The notes beneath the pieces are model-generated. The model had not been told where the DNA came from. It made no database searches and saw only the letters and a list, made by a program, of their open reading frames with translations. A stretch of 63,074 nucleotides of DNA from Legionella feeleii (GTDB lineage: Bacteria > Pseudomonadota > Gammaproteobacteria > Legionellales > Legionellaceae), in the NCBI RefSeq assembly GCF_001467625.1, contig NZ_LNYB01000021.1, positions 1 through 63,074 on the forward strand. Direction: 5' to 3'. This document shows, piece after piece, positions 54,164 through 63,074 of this stretch. Both the position numbers and the translations under genes were made by a program. Numbering within the stretch: position 1 is the first letter of the stretch; each line of letters starts with the position of its first letter.

Positions 54164-54886
54164 TTATTTTATTTCTTCGTTTTCTTTGATAGCTAATACC
54201 CGTGCTGTAAATAAATAACCGCCATTTCTAATGGTTTTAATCAGGGCGGGTTTTTTGGCGTTAGGTTCAATTTTTTGCCTTAAGCGGCTAATTTGGACAT
54301 CAATGCGCCGATCAAAAGGGGTCAAATCGCTATTTTTTGTGAGTTGTAGTAAAAATTCACGACCTAAAACACGTTGTGGTTGCCGTACAAAAGCCAGCAA
54401 CAACTCATATTCACCTACACTAAGTGGTAACTCTTGATTTTTATTATCAAAGAGTTGTCGTGAAGCGGGATAAAGTCGCCAGTTGGCAAAAAGGAAAACA
54501 TTTTTTTCAGCCTCTGTTTCTTGCGTAGAGCGTTGTACCCGCCTACTAATGGCTGAAATACGAGCATGGAGTTCACGAGGATGAATGGGTTTAATCAAAA
54601 AATCATCGGCACCAGCCTCGAGCATGCGTACACAGATATTTTCGTTCGCTTGTTCGCTAATAATAATTAAAGGCACCTGAAAACGATGATACAAATCATC
54701 GATCTGAGCGGGATCTTCTTGAATAAGAGCCCAATTGATTAGCAATGCCTCAGGTTGCCTAATATTCCCACTAAGTAGCGAGAGATCAGTGTGTTGTTCA
54801 ACTTGATAATCAAATTTAGCAAAATATTCTAAAAGACGCCCATCTGGTGGAGCATTGTCAATGATGAGCAGATATTTGCCATGCAT
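54164..54886 (-). CDS. OmpR-family regulator with atypical receiver
   Basis: 240 aa. The C-terminal winged helix (~145-232, ending RRIDVQISRLRQKIEPNAKK then TIRNGGYLF) is the standard OmpR/PhoB DNA-binding domain. The receiver (1-115) is degenerate: at the phospho-acceptor position the text is ALLINWALIQED, so Asn replaces Asp, and the acidic pocket is IIDNAPP. The Lys loop LIKPIHPREL is kept. Such atypical regulators act without phosphorylation or bind small ligands. No kinase is adjacent, which fits. ATG 54886. Confidence 0.87.
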   Translation of the reverse strand: MHGKYLLIIDNAPPDGRLLEYFAKFDYQVEQHTDLSLLSGNIRQPEALLINWALIQEDPAQIDDLYHRFQVPLIIISEQANENICVRMLEAGADDFLIKPIHPRELHARISAISRRVQRSTQETEAEKNVFLFANWRLYPASRQLFDNKNQELPLSVGEYELLLAFVRQPQRVLGREFLLQLTKNSDLTPFDRRIDVQISRLRQKIEPNAKKPALIKTIRNGGYLFTARVLAIKENEEIK

Positions 54887-55142
54887 GAATCACTCTCCGT
54901 CATGAATGCAAATCAATTCTATACTTGGCAGGATTATATACTGTTTATTATCAAATTTGTGATTTTTTAGTTGATTGCCTTTATTTTAATTGCAAGAATT
55001 TTTTTTCCTGGCTCTAACTATCGCACCTTCTGCTGTTTTCAACAGTCATTGCTAGTAATCGCTGTTTCTAATTTGTAGAATAGAGCGCGTTTGTATACAG
55101 CGAATACTCATTATCAAATTTATAGCTTGAGGGGAAAAAAGC

Positions 55143-55514
55143 ATGAATAAAATTATTGGCTTGGGTGGTTTAATAGTCTCTTTATTGCTGAGCAGCTGCT
55201 CTAAGGATATCGCGCCTGGTGATTACGATGTCAGTGAGGTTGGACGGTTAAAAAAAGTTGCCTCTGGCACAATTATTTCAAAACGCGCTGTTAAGTTTCA
55301 TAGCAGAGATACTGCGAATAAAAAAACGGAGAAAGCACCGGGTAGTGAATACATCGATGGCGGCCGTGGCTATGTTTACGTTATTAAATTAAATAGCGGC
55401 TCAATTGTTTCTGTCGCTCAGGCAGAAGATTTGAACCTAAAAGTAAAACAACATGTTCTGGTTGTTTATGGTAAGAATACACGCGTACTACCAGATAACG
55501 GCACTGATAATTAA
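55143..55514 (+). CDS. predicted lipoprotein, SlyB/Pcp-like beta part
   Basis: 123 aa, Shine-Dalgarno GAGGGG. Signal with lipobox LLSSC (Cys 19). After it, VASGTIISKRAVKF and YVYVIKLNSGSIVSVAQAEDLNLKVKQHVLVVYG recall the C-terminal part of SlyB/Pcp lipoproteins, but the Gly-zipper segment is absent. Likely periplasmic or outer-membrane. Role unknown; envelope stability by analogy. Confidence 0.75.
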   Translation: MNKIIGLGGLIVSLLLSSCSKDIAPGDYDVSEVGRLKKVASGTIISKRAVKFHSRDTANKKTEKAPGSEYIDGGRGYVYVIKLNSGSIVSVAQAEDLNLKVKQHVLVVYGKNTRVLPDNGTDN

Positions 55515-55534
55515 TTTCAGGCACTACAATTTGC

Positions 55535-55560
55535 CGAGAGGTATTTTAATGTACCTCTCG
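55535..55560. terminator. hairpin after lipoprotein gene
   Basis: Perfect arms CGAGAGGTA and TACCTCTCG with an 8-base loop, 21 bp past the lipoprotein stop. No T-run follows, so it may act with Rho or stabilise the 3' end. Confidence 0.5.
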
Positions 55561-55576
55561 CTTACCAATTCTGGAA

Positions 55577-55915
55577 TTATTTAAAGATAATTTTTTGTAT
55601 TCGGGTGGCCGGGGTAATTTTACCGACTATATGAATAAATAACTTTGCCAACGTGGTTGGGTAATCATTAAACGCTTCGCGGTAATTCACGCTAATTCTC
55701 CAGCAAGGACATAGGCTCTACAAGAGCAAGGCTGGTTCCTGGCCAGACATGGGTGATGCACAATAGGCTGTATAGCCTAATAATACAATTTGCCGGGAAG
55801 ACCAGTTATCCATATGGATTTGAGAAACAGCGTCAAAGTAAAAATCATCCGTTGCAGCCATCCTATTAAGACGTTTGGGAATTTTTCCGCCGATGGTGCT
55901 CAGGAATAGGCACAA
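55577..55915 (-). pseudogene. fragment of an FAD-dependent monooxygenase
   Basis: Minus-strand frames carry DFYFDAVSQIHMDNWSSRQI, then VLLGYTAYCASPMSGQ, then (in a shifted frame) RAYVLAGELA and NYREAFNDYPTTLAKLF. In FAD monooxygenases of the TetX/PHBH type the same region reads VLLGDAAYCPSP-x-x-GQG. Here the conserved Asp is Tyr, at least two frames are needed, and the FAD-binding N-terminus is missing. It abuts the sulfatase gene end. Confidence 0.65.
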
Positions 55916-55920
55916 TTTAT

Positions 55921-57966
55921 TTAATTGATATCCAACAGATTTGGTTTAAGTTTTGATTTTGGATAAGAGGCGAGCTCATTTTTATAAAATTGCAGGAGTT
56001 GTTTTAACATTTCTGGGGCAGGAGAAGTTTGGGCAAATGATGATTCCAGGCTATCAGTCCATTTATCATCGCTTAGACGTAAAATCACGGTAATATAATG
56101 GAAGTCATCGGGATATAAAGCAACAATCCAGTCATCGTCAAGAATTGCGTATAGCTTTAGTGCATCTAATATGGCCAGTTTATCTTTACGTATTTGCAAT
56201 TGCCCATTTTCTGGATTAACTCTATACAATAATTTTCCTAATTTTCTGGCTTTTTCTCTTGAGACAATCTGATTAGGTAATTCACCGCTTTCCAGCATAA
56301 ATACTCGGTTATCAGGAGGCGGTTCGTGGTGAGTAAGTGCATTGAGTAATGAAATGCCATCAAAATTTTTCTTTAAAGGCAAATTCAGGAAGGCATAGAT
56401 TGTTGGGGCTATATCAATCAAAGCCACCCGCCTGTCTATTTTGCCGGGAACTGTTATTAACTGCCCCTGATTAAAAATTTTAAAACCCAGAAGACAAAAA
56501 AATTGTGCTGGGCTAAGTAAATCTGAACCGTGTCCTGCACTCATTTCTAAGGTTGTGGAGGTCTTGCGCTTGAAGTAATCGCTTAATTTGTTTTCTTGCT
56601 TACCTTGATAGTTTGCGAGAGTAAGAGGGCGTGATCCTGGTTCGTAGAGGGCTTCCCCATGATCGCTCAGAACAATGACCAAACTATTTTGTAACAGATC
56701 AGCCTGTTGCAATGCTGTCAAGAATTTACCAATTTGTTCATCTGCCTTATAAACGGCGTCTAGATATAACTGTCCTCGTTCTTGCACAGAGTATTCATTT
56801 TTTACTTGGGCAGGGGAAGAAGCTGCCCAGGCGTAGGGCCAGTGAGGCAGGGTAAAGTGCACTGCCATAAAAAGAGGTGTTTGTGGGTTATGCTGTTTTA
56901 TGAATTGATGCAGGACTCTATCAAAAGTACTCGGGTAATAAGAAAAATGACTGGAACGGTTAAGATAATTATAAGGGAACAACCAGCGACTGATAGGAAG
57001 ATTAATCAGTAAGTTACTTAAAGGAAAATCGTTAAAAGTGCCTAAGAGCACATCATTGACACCCAGTTTAGGCCCTATCACTTTTTCAAAACCAAAATCG
57101 TTACTGATACTGCTAAACCGTCTATCATCCGTGGCAAAAACGGTTTGATAACCCATGCTCTGCGCAGTCCAGACAATGCTTTCCTTGCTTTTTACAATGT
57201 CCGCTGGCATCAAATTATAACGGGCTTGGTGGTGCAGGGGATACATACCTGTCAGTATACTTGCCCAGGCCGAATAGGTACGCGCCAGAGGGCTAACAGT
57301 TTCTTTGAATACGATACTCTGTTGTATAAATTTATCGAGATTAGGTGTATTTTGAGCACTCACACGTTCAGGACTTAGTGAGTCAATACCAATCAGAAAG
57401 ATATTCGGTGTGTTGGAAACAATCCTGTCATGCTTTATTTGATCTTTTTCATAACTAAGAAAAAATAGTGTGCTTAAGCAAACTAGAAAAATACAGCTGA
57501 AAACTACAGGACGACGATGCCAAGCTTGCCATAAAGTATTTAAAATCAACAGGCCCAGTATCAGCAACGATAGGTAAAAGGTAATTTTGAGTAAAAGTAG
57601 CGGTAACCCAGGTAAAAACAAACGACTGAAAGCGCTTAAAGGAAAGAAATAGCAATTAGCGGTCAGCAGGGCAGTTAGTGAGAGACAAAAAATAGTCATT
57701 TGCCAGCGTTCAAGCGCTTTTTTTGTGGGTAGATATTCTGCGATTCCCCAGAGCATGGCAGTTTGTATGAAAGTTAAGAGCACATAAAGCAGAATTTGAA
57801 TGATAAGTGCTGTTGCCAGCTCGATATAAACAGTGATGGGCAAGGGAATTGCCTTTAGAAAACTGCCTCCCTGGGAAAGGATATAAGCGAATTGTAAAGC
57901 TAAAAAAACTAAATTGAATAAGGCGAAATTGGTACAGTAATCGCCTATACCCTCTCTTCTTTTCAC
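55921..57966 (-). CDS. membrane-bound sulfatase-family protein (YejM-like)
   Basis: 681 aa from GTG 57966, whose GTGA overlaps the stop of the upstream DUF547 gene by 4 bp (a TTG at 57999 is the alternative). About five N-terminal helices (residues ~15-185), then a periplasmic alkaline-phosphatase/sulfatase fold from ~190: FLIGIDSLSPERVSAQNTPN, TYSAWASILTGMYPLHH (possible nucleophile Thr), VLSDHGEALYEPG. The arrangement matches YejM/PbgA- and phosphoethanolamine transferase-like proteins involved in envelope lipids. Activity is uncertain because YejM itself is largely regulatory. Confidence 0.82.
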   Translation of the reverse strand: MKRREGIGDYCTNFALFNLVFLALQFAYILSQGGSFLKAIPLPITVYIELATALIIQILLYVLLTFIQTAMLWGIAEYLPTKKALERWQMTIFCLSLTALLTANCYFFPLSAFSRLFLPGLPLLLLKITFYLSLLILGLLILNTLWQAWHRRPVVFSCIFLVCLSTLFFLSYEKDQIKHDRIVSNTPNIFLIGIDSLSPERVSAQNTPNLDKFIQQSIVFKETVSPLARTYSAWASILTGMYPLHHQARYNLMPADIVKSKESIVWTAQSMGYQTVFATDDRRFSSISNDFGFEKVIGPKLGVNDVLLGTFNDFPLSNLLINLPISRWLFPYNYLNRSSHFSYYPSTFDRVLHQFIKQHNPQTPLFMAVHFTLPHWPYAWAASSPAQVKNEYSVQERGQLYLDAVYKADEQIGKFLTALQQADLLQNSLVIVLSDHGEALYEPGSRPLTLANYQGKQENKLSDYFKRKTSTTLEMSAGHGSDLLSPAQFFCLLGFKIFNQGQLITVPGKIDRRVALIDIAPTIYAFLNLPLKKNFDGISLLNALTHHEPPPDNRVFMLESGELPNQIVSREKARKLGKLLYRVNPENGQLQIRKDKLAILDALKLYAILDDDWIVALYPDDFHYITVILRLSDDKWTDSLESSFAQTSPAPEMLKQLLQFYKNELASYPKSKLKPNLLDIN

Positions 57967-58811
57967 GGCTGCGTGACTACGGTACTGTTTAGATGCCAAT
58001 TATAAACGTAACCATTGATCGTATTGATATGCTTAAGTTGGCTCAGAAGTGGTTCTTTGGCAAATTGTTTAATATGATTGATCACATCACGTTTTGTGCC
58101 ACCGAAGTCTTCATTAAACCAATCATAGATTTTAGATACAATTAGCTTACCTTCAATAACCTGTACGCCACGGAGTGAATTAATGTAGCCTCGGGCTGCG
58201 TCATTTAATTCTTGCTCTATTGTCGCACCATGATAGGCCTGTTTATTGAGATTGGCAGCGCCTATTGCAGCATTATTTATTGCATAGAGAGTTCTTGGAT
58301 CATTCCAGATAGGGCGAATAATACGGTTTTGTATTTCATCAAGCGACAAAGGGGTATGATTGATCGTGATTAACTTGGCTCCCCAAGGACCGATACTAAA
58401 TAAACCGGGGGAAATATTGATTTCTTCAATGCTTCCTACAGGATAGTAGTCAGCTACGATTTGGATAGTAAGGGCATTGTAGAGATTGAGCCAAAAAGCA
58501 AGTTGCTCATTCCGGTTATAGGCATCAATATCGATTTGAGCCATTTTTTCAATATAGGATTTTAGTAAATCGTAATCCGCTTCAGTGAGATTAGGATAAT
58601 CAACCAGATTAATGCCTTCTTCGTTGGTAATAATTCGTTTACTCAAAAATGTTTGCCAATCGTCATGTGCAATTGTTTCTGTTGATAAAGGGTTATTGAC
58701 TTCCCAAATTGGCCAAAGGTTTTTGTGGAAAGTTGCACTCATCCCGTTGTTCATCAAGAATAAGCAGACTAACAGGCTGAAAATTTGTGTAAACGACTTG
58801 ATCTTAAACAT
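57963..58811 (-). CDS. DUF547 exported protein
   Basis: 282 aa with signal peptide (1-25, FSLLVCLFLMNNGMSA). The DUF547 core is visible: NRNEQLAFWLNLYNALTIQIVADYYPVGSI, then FSIGPWGAKLITI, LSLDEIQNRIIRP and YAINNAAIGAANLNKQAYHG. DUF547 resembles papain/transglutaminase-like hydrolases; activity unknown. It overlaps recR by 8 bp and the sulfatase by 4, so these form one operon. Confidence 0.88.
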   Translation of the reverse strand: MFKIKSFTQIFSLLVCLFLMNNGMSATFHKNLWPIWEVNNPLSTETIAHDDWQTFLSKRIITNEEGINLVDYPNLTEADYDLLKSYIEKMAQIDIDAYNRNEQLAFWLNLYNALTIQIVADYYPVGSIEEINISPGLFSIGPWGAKLITINHTPLSLDEIQNRIIRPIWNDPRTLYAINNAAIGAANLNKQAYHGATIEQELNDAARGYINSLRGVQVIEGKLIVSKIYDWFNEDFGGTKRDVINHIKQFAKEPLLSQLKHINTINGYVYNWHLNSTVVTQP

Positions 58812-59397
58812 TCACTCTGGCCCGATTTCTAAGTGCGCTACCAATGGTATTGCCGTCCAAAAACTCTAACTCGCCTCCAGAGGGGATCCCATGAGCTAAT
58901 TGGCTCACCTGGACTGGGTGATCGCGCAGTAATTCGTGTATAAAATGAACGGTTGTCTGGCCTTCTATTGTGGGGCTTAAAGCAAGAATGACTTCTTTGA
59001 TTTCTTCTTTAACAACCAATTCGCGCAATTTTGGTAACCCTATGTCATCTGGACCCATGCCATCAAGGGGAGAAATTCTTCCCATCAGTACATAGTAACT
59101 GCCAGTAAATGCATTGCTTTGTTCAACTGCGAGCACATCAGCAGGATTTTCTACTATGCAGAGTGTCTTCAGATCCCTTGCGGGGTTTTGACAGAGTTTA
59201 CAAAAATCCTGTTCGGTATAATTATTACAACGCTTGCAATGATGAATAGTATGCATTGCTTGTTCTAAGCAGGAAGCAAGGTGCAAGCCGCGCTGGCGTT
59301 GATGTTGCAATAAATGAAACACCATGCGCTGCGCGGATTTCGGTCCAACTCCGGGCAGACAACGCAAAGCGTCCACTAGGCGGCTTAGTGTGTCCAT
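58804..59397 (-). CDS. recR: recombination protein RecR
   Basis: 197 aa. N-terminal helix-hairpin-helix (RCLPGVGPKSAQRMVFHLL), C4 zinc finger (CKRCNNYTEQDFCKLC), TOPRIM domain (LCIVENPADVLAVEQ) and the C-terminal Walker-B-like region. RecR with RecO/RecF loads RecA at gaps. It follows ybaB and dnaX, the usual order. Confidence 0.97.
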   Translation of the reverse strand: MDTLSRLVDALRCLPGVGPKSAQRMVFHLLQHQRQRGLHLASCLEQAMHTIHHCKRCNNYTEQDFCKLCQNPARDLKTLCIVENPADVLAVEQSNAFTGSYYVLMGRISPLDGMGPDDIGLPKLRELVVKEEIKEVILALSPTIEGQTTVHFIHELLRDHPVQVSQLAHGIPSGGELEFLDGNTIGSALRNRARVNV

Positions 59398-59405
59398 TAT
59401 CCCTC

Positions 59406-59744
59406 TTATTCCTTATCTTCTTCCTTCAGGAAGTCAGTAGGAATATTGAGTCCTGCAGTTAATTGACTAATTTTTTCTTTTGATGCTTTTTCTACTTTTC
59501 GCACTGCATCATTAATAGCTGCTGCAACTAAATCTTCCATCATTTCAACCTCTTCGTCCATTAATGAAGGATTGATTTTGACTTCAGTAACATCGTGACG
59601 GCCATTCATTTTGACTTTGATCATGCCACCACCTGCTTCACCATCAACGAGCAACTGACTCAGTTGTTGTTGAGCTTCTTGCATGCGTTGCTGCATTTTT
59701 TGGGCTTCTTTCATCAAGTTGCCAAGATTTTGATTAATATCCAT
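59406..59744 (-). CDS. ybaB: YbaB/EbfC nucleoid-associated protein
   Basis: 112 aa. [20 protein letters not shown] is the N-terminal helix and [19 protein letters not shown] the DNA-binding 'tweezer' strand. Located between dnaX and recR, as in most gamma-proteobacteria. Confidence 0.95.
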   Translation of the reverse strand: MDINQNLGNLMKEAQKMQQRMQEAQQQLSQLLVDGEAGGGMIKVKMNGRHDVTEVKINPSLMDEEVEMMEDLVAAAINDAVRKVEKASKEKISQLTAGLNIPTDFLKEEDKE

Positions 59745-59774
59745 CTCTATTCTCTCGCTAGTTAAATGTAATAA

Positions 59775-61445
59775 TTATAATCCATCTTTACTGGGTTCAA
59801 TAGAATTTTGAACTAATTCGGCCGAAAATTCCTGTTTCAACTGGTGAAGGAATGGGTCATTTTGCAGGGCTATTTCTGCTTCTTGTTGACGCAAGCCTTG
59901 AGCAATCTGTTTTTTCTGGGCCGGGGATGATTGTACAGCTTCACCAGTACTTAGTACAATTTTAATCGATTCCTTATAATAGGTACCTAAAGCCTGTTCT
60001 ATACGACTTGTGACTGCAGGAGTAAATAAGGATTGGTGACCTCTAGCAACCCGAAGTGTTATTTCACGTCCAGATTTTGCTATTAGTTCAGCATTTTCAG
60101 CTGCATTGAGCGTTAGACCTGTCAACTTCAGTTGAGTTACTATCACACTCCAGTCGTCAGATATCGTTGAGATAGATTCTTGCACGGCAGGCTGCTGCAA
60201 GGGTGTAGGTGGTTCTGGTTCTATTGTGCTTGTATTGTTTGCTTCAATAATGACCGGCTCTGCCTGTTTATCTGGTTTAGTCAACGGCAGACTGGAATTT
60301 TCCTCCAGGACCAGGGGTTTTTTAGCGGCTACTTCATAGGCTAGTGGTGGTGTATCTGCTTTTCCCGCTGGCCGGAATGTCAGCATACGCAGCATGATCA
60401 TTTCAAAACCAACGGCCAAGGTCGGCGCCAGATACATTTCTTCAGAGCCTTTAAGACCAATGTGATAAAATAGTTGGACATCTTCTGGGCTAAAATGCTT
60501 GGCTAATGCTTTGACTTCCAACTGGGTAGCAATGAGTGGATTTCCATCCGGCAAATTCTGTGTGACAGTGATTTGGTGGAGGTAATCCAATAAGGAGTCG
60601 AGCACATAGCGGAAATGTCCTCCTTCAACCGCAATTTGTCTGCTGATCTGAATAAGTTGTTGAGCGTCAAGTGCTGCCAGAGCATTTAAAAGTTGAATAG
60701 CATAGTCTTGTTGCGTATAGCCCAGGATTGATTTTACTACCTGTGTTTGTAAGCAATCATCACTACTGGCAATTGCTTGATCCAGTAGACTCAAGGCATC
60801 GCGCATGCTTCCTTTAGCGACCTTGGCTAAAAGCTCTATAGCTTCTATTTCAAATGATAGCTGTTCTTCATTGAGAATATGTTGCAAATGCTGACTAATC
60901 AATTCTGAGGGTAAATGCTTGAGACTAAACTGCAGGCAGCGCGAAAGTACTGTAACAGGTAATTTCTGTGGATCAGTAGTGGCTAATAGGAATTTTACAT
61001 GGGCTGGTGGTTCTTCCAGCGTTTTTAACAACGCATTGAAACTATGTTGAGAGAGCATATGTACTTCATCAATCAAGTAGATTTTGAAGCGACCGCTAGT
61101 TGGCGAGTACTGGACATTTTCCAATAGTTCGCGCGTATCTTCCACCCGTGTTCTGGAGGCGCCGTCAATTTCGATTAAATCGATGAAACGACCTTGTTCA
61201 ATTGCCAAGCAAGCATCACAGCGCAGACAGGGCTCAGCGCTAAGGCCTTGTTCGCAGTTGAGTGCTTTAGCTAAAAGGCGGGCAACACTGGTTTTACCAA
61301 CACCGCGTGTACCAGTAAAAAGGTAAGCATGATGCAAACGCTGTTGATTAAGCGAATTGATCAAAGCCTTGTTAATATGTTCCTGGCCAACCAGTTGAGA
61401 AAAGGTTCGTGGTCGCCATTTACGCGCTAGTGCCAGATAGCTCAT
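59775..61445 (-). CDS. dnaX: DNA polymerase III subunits gamma/tau
   Basis: 556 aa. AAA+ clamp-loader ATPase with Walker A GTRGVGKTS, zinc Cys cluster (CEQGLSAEPCLRCDAC), DEVH Walker B (LIDEVHMLS), sensor motif SRCLQF, and a C-terminal tau-like extension after ~365 that is shorter than in E. coli. An A-rich frameshift site for gamma production is not obvious. Follows the 4.5S RNA gene. Confidence 0.96.
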   Translation of the reverse strand: MSYLALARKWRPRTFSQLVGQEHINKALINSLNQQRLHHAYLFTGTRGVGKTSVARLLAKALNCEQGLSAEPCLRCDACLAIEQGRFIDLIEIDGASRTRVEDTRELLENVQYSPTSGRFKIYLIDEVHMLSQHSFNALLKTLEEPPAHVKFLLATTDPQKLPVTVLSRCLQFSLKHLPSELISQHLQHILNEEQLSFEIEAIELLAKVAKGSMRDALSLLDQAIASSDDCLQTQVVKSILGYTQQDYAIQLLNALAALDAQQLIQISRQIAVEGGHFRYVLDSLLDYLHQITVTQNLPDGNPLIATQLEVKALAKHFSPEDVQLFYHIGLKGSEEMYLAPTLAVGFEMIMLRMLTFRPAGKADTPPLAYEVAAKKPLVLEENSSLPLTKPDKQAEPVIIEANNTSTIEPEPPTPLQQPAVQESISTISDDWSVIVTQLKLTGLTLNAAENAELIAKSGREITLRVARGHQSLFTPAVTSRIEQALGTYYKESIKIVLSTGEAVQSSPAQKKQIAQGLRQQEAEIALQNDPFLHQLKQEFSAELVQNSIEPSKDGL

Positions 61446-61470
61446 ACGGGGTTTTCATTAGTTGGGCGGC

Positions 61471-61576
61471 GGCTCTAAGAGCCACACCCCGGCGCCCGCA
61501 TCAATTGCTACCGCTGCTCCCTTCCGGGCCTGACGGGTTTCACAATCTATCGTCGCGAGGGGACCAATAGAGCCAC
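61471..61576 (-). ncRNA. ffs: 4.5S signal recognition particle RNA
   Basis: On the minus strand the apical domain GTCAGGCCCGGAAGGGAGCA is the universally conserved SRP loop (GGUCAGGUCCGGAAGGAAGCAGC in E. coli). Flanking arms pair (GGCTCTATTGGTCCCC with the distal GGGTGTGGCTCTTAGAGCC side). About 105 nt, just upstream of dnaX, the usual place. Partner of Ffh (51165-52541). Confidence 0.93.
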
Positions 61577-61724
61577 CATCGTTGAATTGCGAAGATTAAC
61601 AAAAAATAATAGGGATAGCCAGAGATACCATATACAAATCTTGGGAAATACTATTATGAATGTTAGTGATGAATGATTAAAGTATATATAATGACCACTC
61701 CATTAAAATGAAAGCCAAAAAAAT

Positions 61725-62927
61725 ATGCAGAAACCTACTCTTTTACCTTGGCTCAACTGGGGGACTACAACCAGTTTTGTGTTGTTTCAATTTTTTCTTC
61801 AAACAGCCTCTGGCCTAATGGCGGCCGGATGGCAGGGGGATTTTCAATTAACCACCACTGAAGTAGGTTCTTTATCAGCTGCCTTTTTTATTTCTTATGT
61901 AATTATGCAGATTCCGGTGGGATTTGCTTATGACCGCTTCGGGGCTCGTAAAATCTTAATTACCGCATCTATTCTATTATGTTCAGGAACGTTTGCTTTG
62001 GCCTTTAGCCAGGTCTATTGGCAAGCATTTGTTGCGCGAATGATCATGGGCATTGGTAGTGCTTTCGGGTTTGTCGGCATGCTCTACGTGACGGCCTCCT
62101 GGTTTTCAGGACGGCACTTTGCCTTGCTTGTGGGTATTTCAGAGACGTTAGCAATGATGGGAGTTGCTTTGGGCGAAGTGGGTATGGCATGGATTATTAG
62201 CCATTACGGCTGGCGTTTTACTATGATGATTGGTGGATGGTGCGCTCTTGGCGTTGCTCTCTTTGTTATTATTTTCGTCCGCGATCATGCAAGTCAATTG
62301 ACTAAAGAGAATAAAGAAAGCGAGCAGAGCTTGTCGTTTGTTGCTGCCATTAAAGAAGTAATGGGTAACAAACAAATTTGGTTAGCCGGTTTTTATGGTT
62401 TTTCCATGTTCTCAATTATTAATGTTGTTGTAACGCTCTGGGGTGTTCCCTTTTTTCTTCATCAGCATCATCCCATTTCATTACATACTGCCGGGATAAT
62501 GATGTCGATGGTGTTTATTGGTATCGGAATCGGTGGCCCTTTTAATGCGTGGCTTGTCCAACGTTGGAAAAAAAGACAGGTACTCATGAGCCTGTTTGCT
62601 CTTATGACGACTATTCTCTTTGGCATGATCTTGTATATGCCAGGTTTGCCTTTATGGAGTTTATCCATTCTATTAGGATTATTAGGGTTCTTCTCATCAA
62701 CCTATATTCAAGTTTTTGCAGTGGTAAAAGATGCTGTCTCCGTGGGAGTGAGAGCAACAGCATTATCGACAACCAATATGCTATTGATGGCAAGCGCACC
62801 TCTCTTGCAACCTTTAGTTGGTAAGTTACTAGAACTAAATTGTAGTTTCCCGCAAGCTTTATCGGTGATTTTTCTCTTGCTTGTACTCACCGTTTTATTA
62901 TCTTTTGGCCTGGATAAAAAATCTTAA
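61725..62927 (+). CDS. MFS transporter
   Basis: 400 aa, 12 predicted helices. The first loop GFAYDRFGARKIL is the MFS motif A (G-x-x-x-D-R-x-G-x-R/K). Helix 4-5 text MIMGIGSAFGFVGMLYVTASWF is typical of the anion/organic-acid and Pht-like groups in Legionella, but the substrate is unknown. ATG 61725 has only a weak ribosome binding site. A palindrome TTAATCCGGATTAA follows the stop. Confidence 0.88.
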   Translation: MQKPTLLPWLNWGTTTSFVLFQFFLQTASGLMAAGWQGDFQLTTTEVGSLSAAFFISYVIMQIPVGFAYDRFGARKILITASILLCSGTFALAFSQVYWQAFVARMIMGIGSAFGFVGMLYVTASWFSGRHFALLVGISETLAMMGVALGEVGMAWIISHYGWRFTMMIGGWCALGVALFVIIFVRDHASQLTKENKESEQSLSFVAAIKEVMGNKQIWLAGFYGFSMFSIINVVVTLWGVPFFLHQHHPISLHTAGIMMSMVFIGIGIGGPFNAWLVQRWKKRQVLMSLFALMTTILFGMILYMPGLPLWSLSILLGLLGFFSSTYIQVFAVVKDAVSVGVRATALSTTNMLLMASAPLLQPLVGKLLELNCSFPQALSVIFLLLVLTVLLSFGLDKKS

Positions 62928-62935
62928 TCCGGATT

Positions 62936-63074
62936 AAAAAATAATTTTAGCAAAAAATGAAAAAAGTGTTTGACAAGGAAGTCTGGATGAGTAGAATACG
63001 CATCACGCCTTCGGGGCGGGTTCATTAAGAAGTGGAAGACAAACTGTGTGGGCGCTTCGAAGAATTGGAGTGCT
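62936..63074 (+). promoter_or_regulatory. rRNA operon promoter and leader
   Basis: An A-rich UP-like stretch (62936-62966) precedes TTGACA (62970-62975), a 16-bp spacer and TAGAAT (62992-62997). Then follow a GC-rich hairpin CGCC-TTCGG-GGCG (63006-63018), and a leader with GACAAACTGTGTGGGCGCTTCGAAGA. E. coli rrn leaders contain the near-identical GACAATCTGTGTGGGCACTCGAAGA just before 16S rRNA. So a 16S gene should begin shortly beyond the window. Confidence 0.85.

Overview
The window looks like a chromosomal segment from Legionella or a close relative. The grounds are the AT-rich gamma-proteobacterial gene style, a RasGEF-domain protein and several other large eukaryotic-like or effector-like proteins (LRR, J-domain, NLS-bearing), many small remnants of mobile genes, and classic gamma-proteobacterial core operons (ffh-rpsP-rimM-trmD-rplS and dnaX-ybaB-recR with the SRP RNA upstream). 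The species cannot be named from the sequence alone.

Layout. Bases 1-11,500 are a patchwork: an orphan umuD-like gene behind a perfect palindrome, a receiver-only regulator, a RAYT transposase tail beside a REP-type hairpin, an ~813-aa protein with a TET/JBP-like 2-oxoglutarate/Fe(II) oxygenase signature, a GAF-GGDEF protein, a BspA-type LRR protein, small enzymes and several broken genes. Bases 11,600-29,000 hold exported proteins (two with Asp-box repeats, one sedolisin protease), a RasGEF protein, an outer-membrane barrel, a J-domain membrane protein, an LRR protein and unrecognised effector-like proteins. Bases 29,100-40,400 hold an ABC/HlyD export operon, a small tail-anchored-looking protein, membrane and redox proteins, a CPBP protease and a SagB-type nitroreductase. 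Bases 40,478-47,214 are a hybrid sensor kinase divergent from a one-protein NRPS with the order formyltransferase, partial condensation lobe, adenylation, carrier and thioesterase. From about 47,400 to the end the window is mostly housekeeping: translation and SRP operons, a CorB-like protein, a regulator with an atypical receiver, a YejM-like sulfatase, the recR/ybaB/dnaX cluster, 4.5S RNA, an MFS transporter and, at the right edge, an rRNA-operon promoter and leader.

Three cross-cutting signals stand out. (1) Three tiny genes encode peptides with double-glycine (bacteriocin-type) leaders. Two are paralogues 23 kb apart that also share their upstream DNA, and no peptidase-containing exporter is visible. 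(2) A family of about 12 imperfect palindromes of ~50 bp is confined to the accessory part (7-38 kb), mostly just 3' of stop codons. (3) The 2OG-Fe(II) oxygenase candidate carries an NLS-like basic stretch, which fits an exported protein acting on host nucleic acid or chromatin; this is inference.
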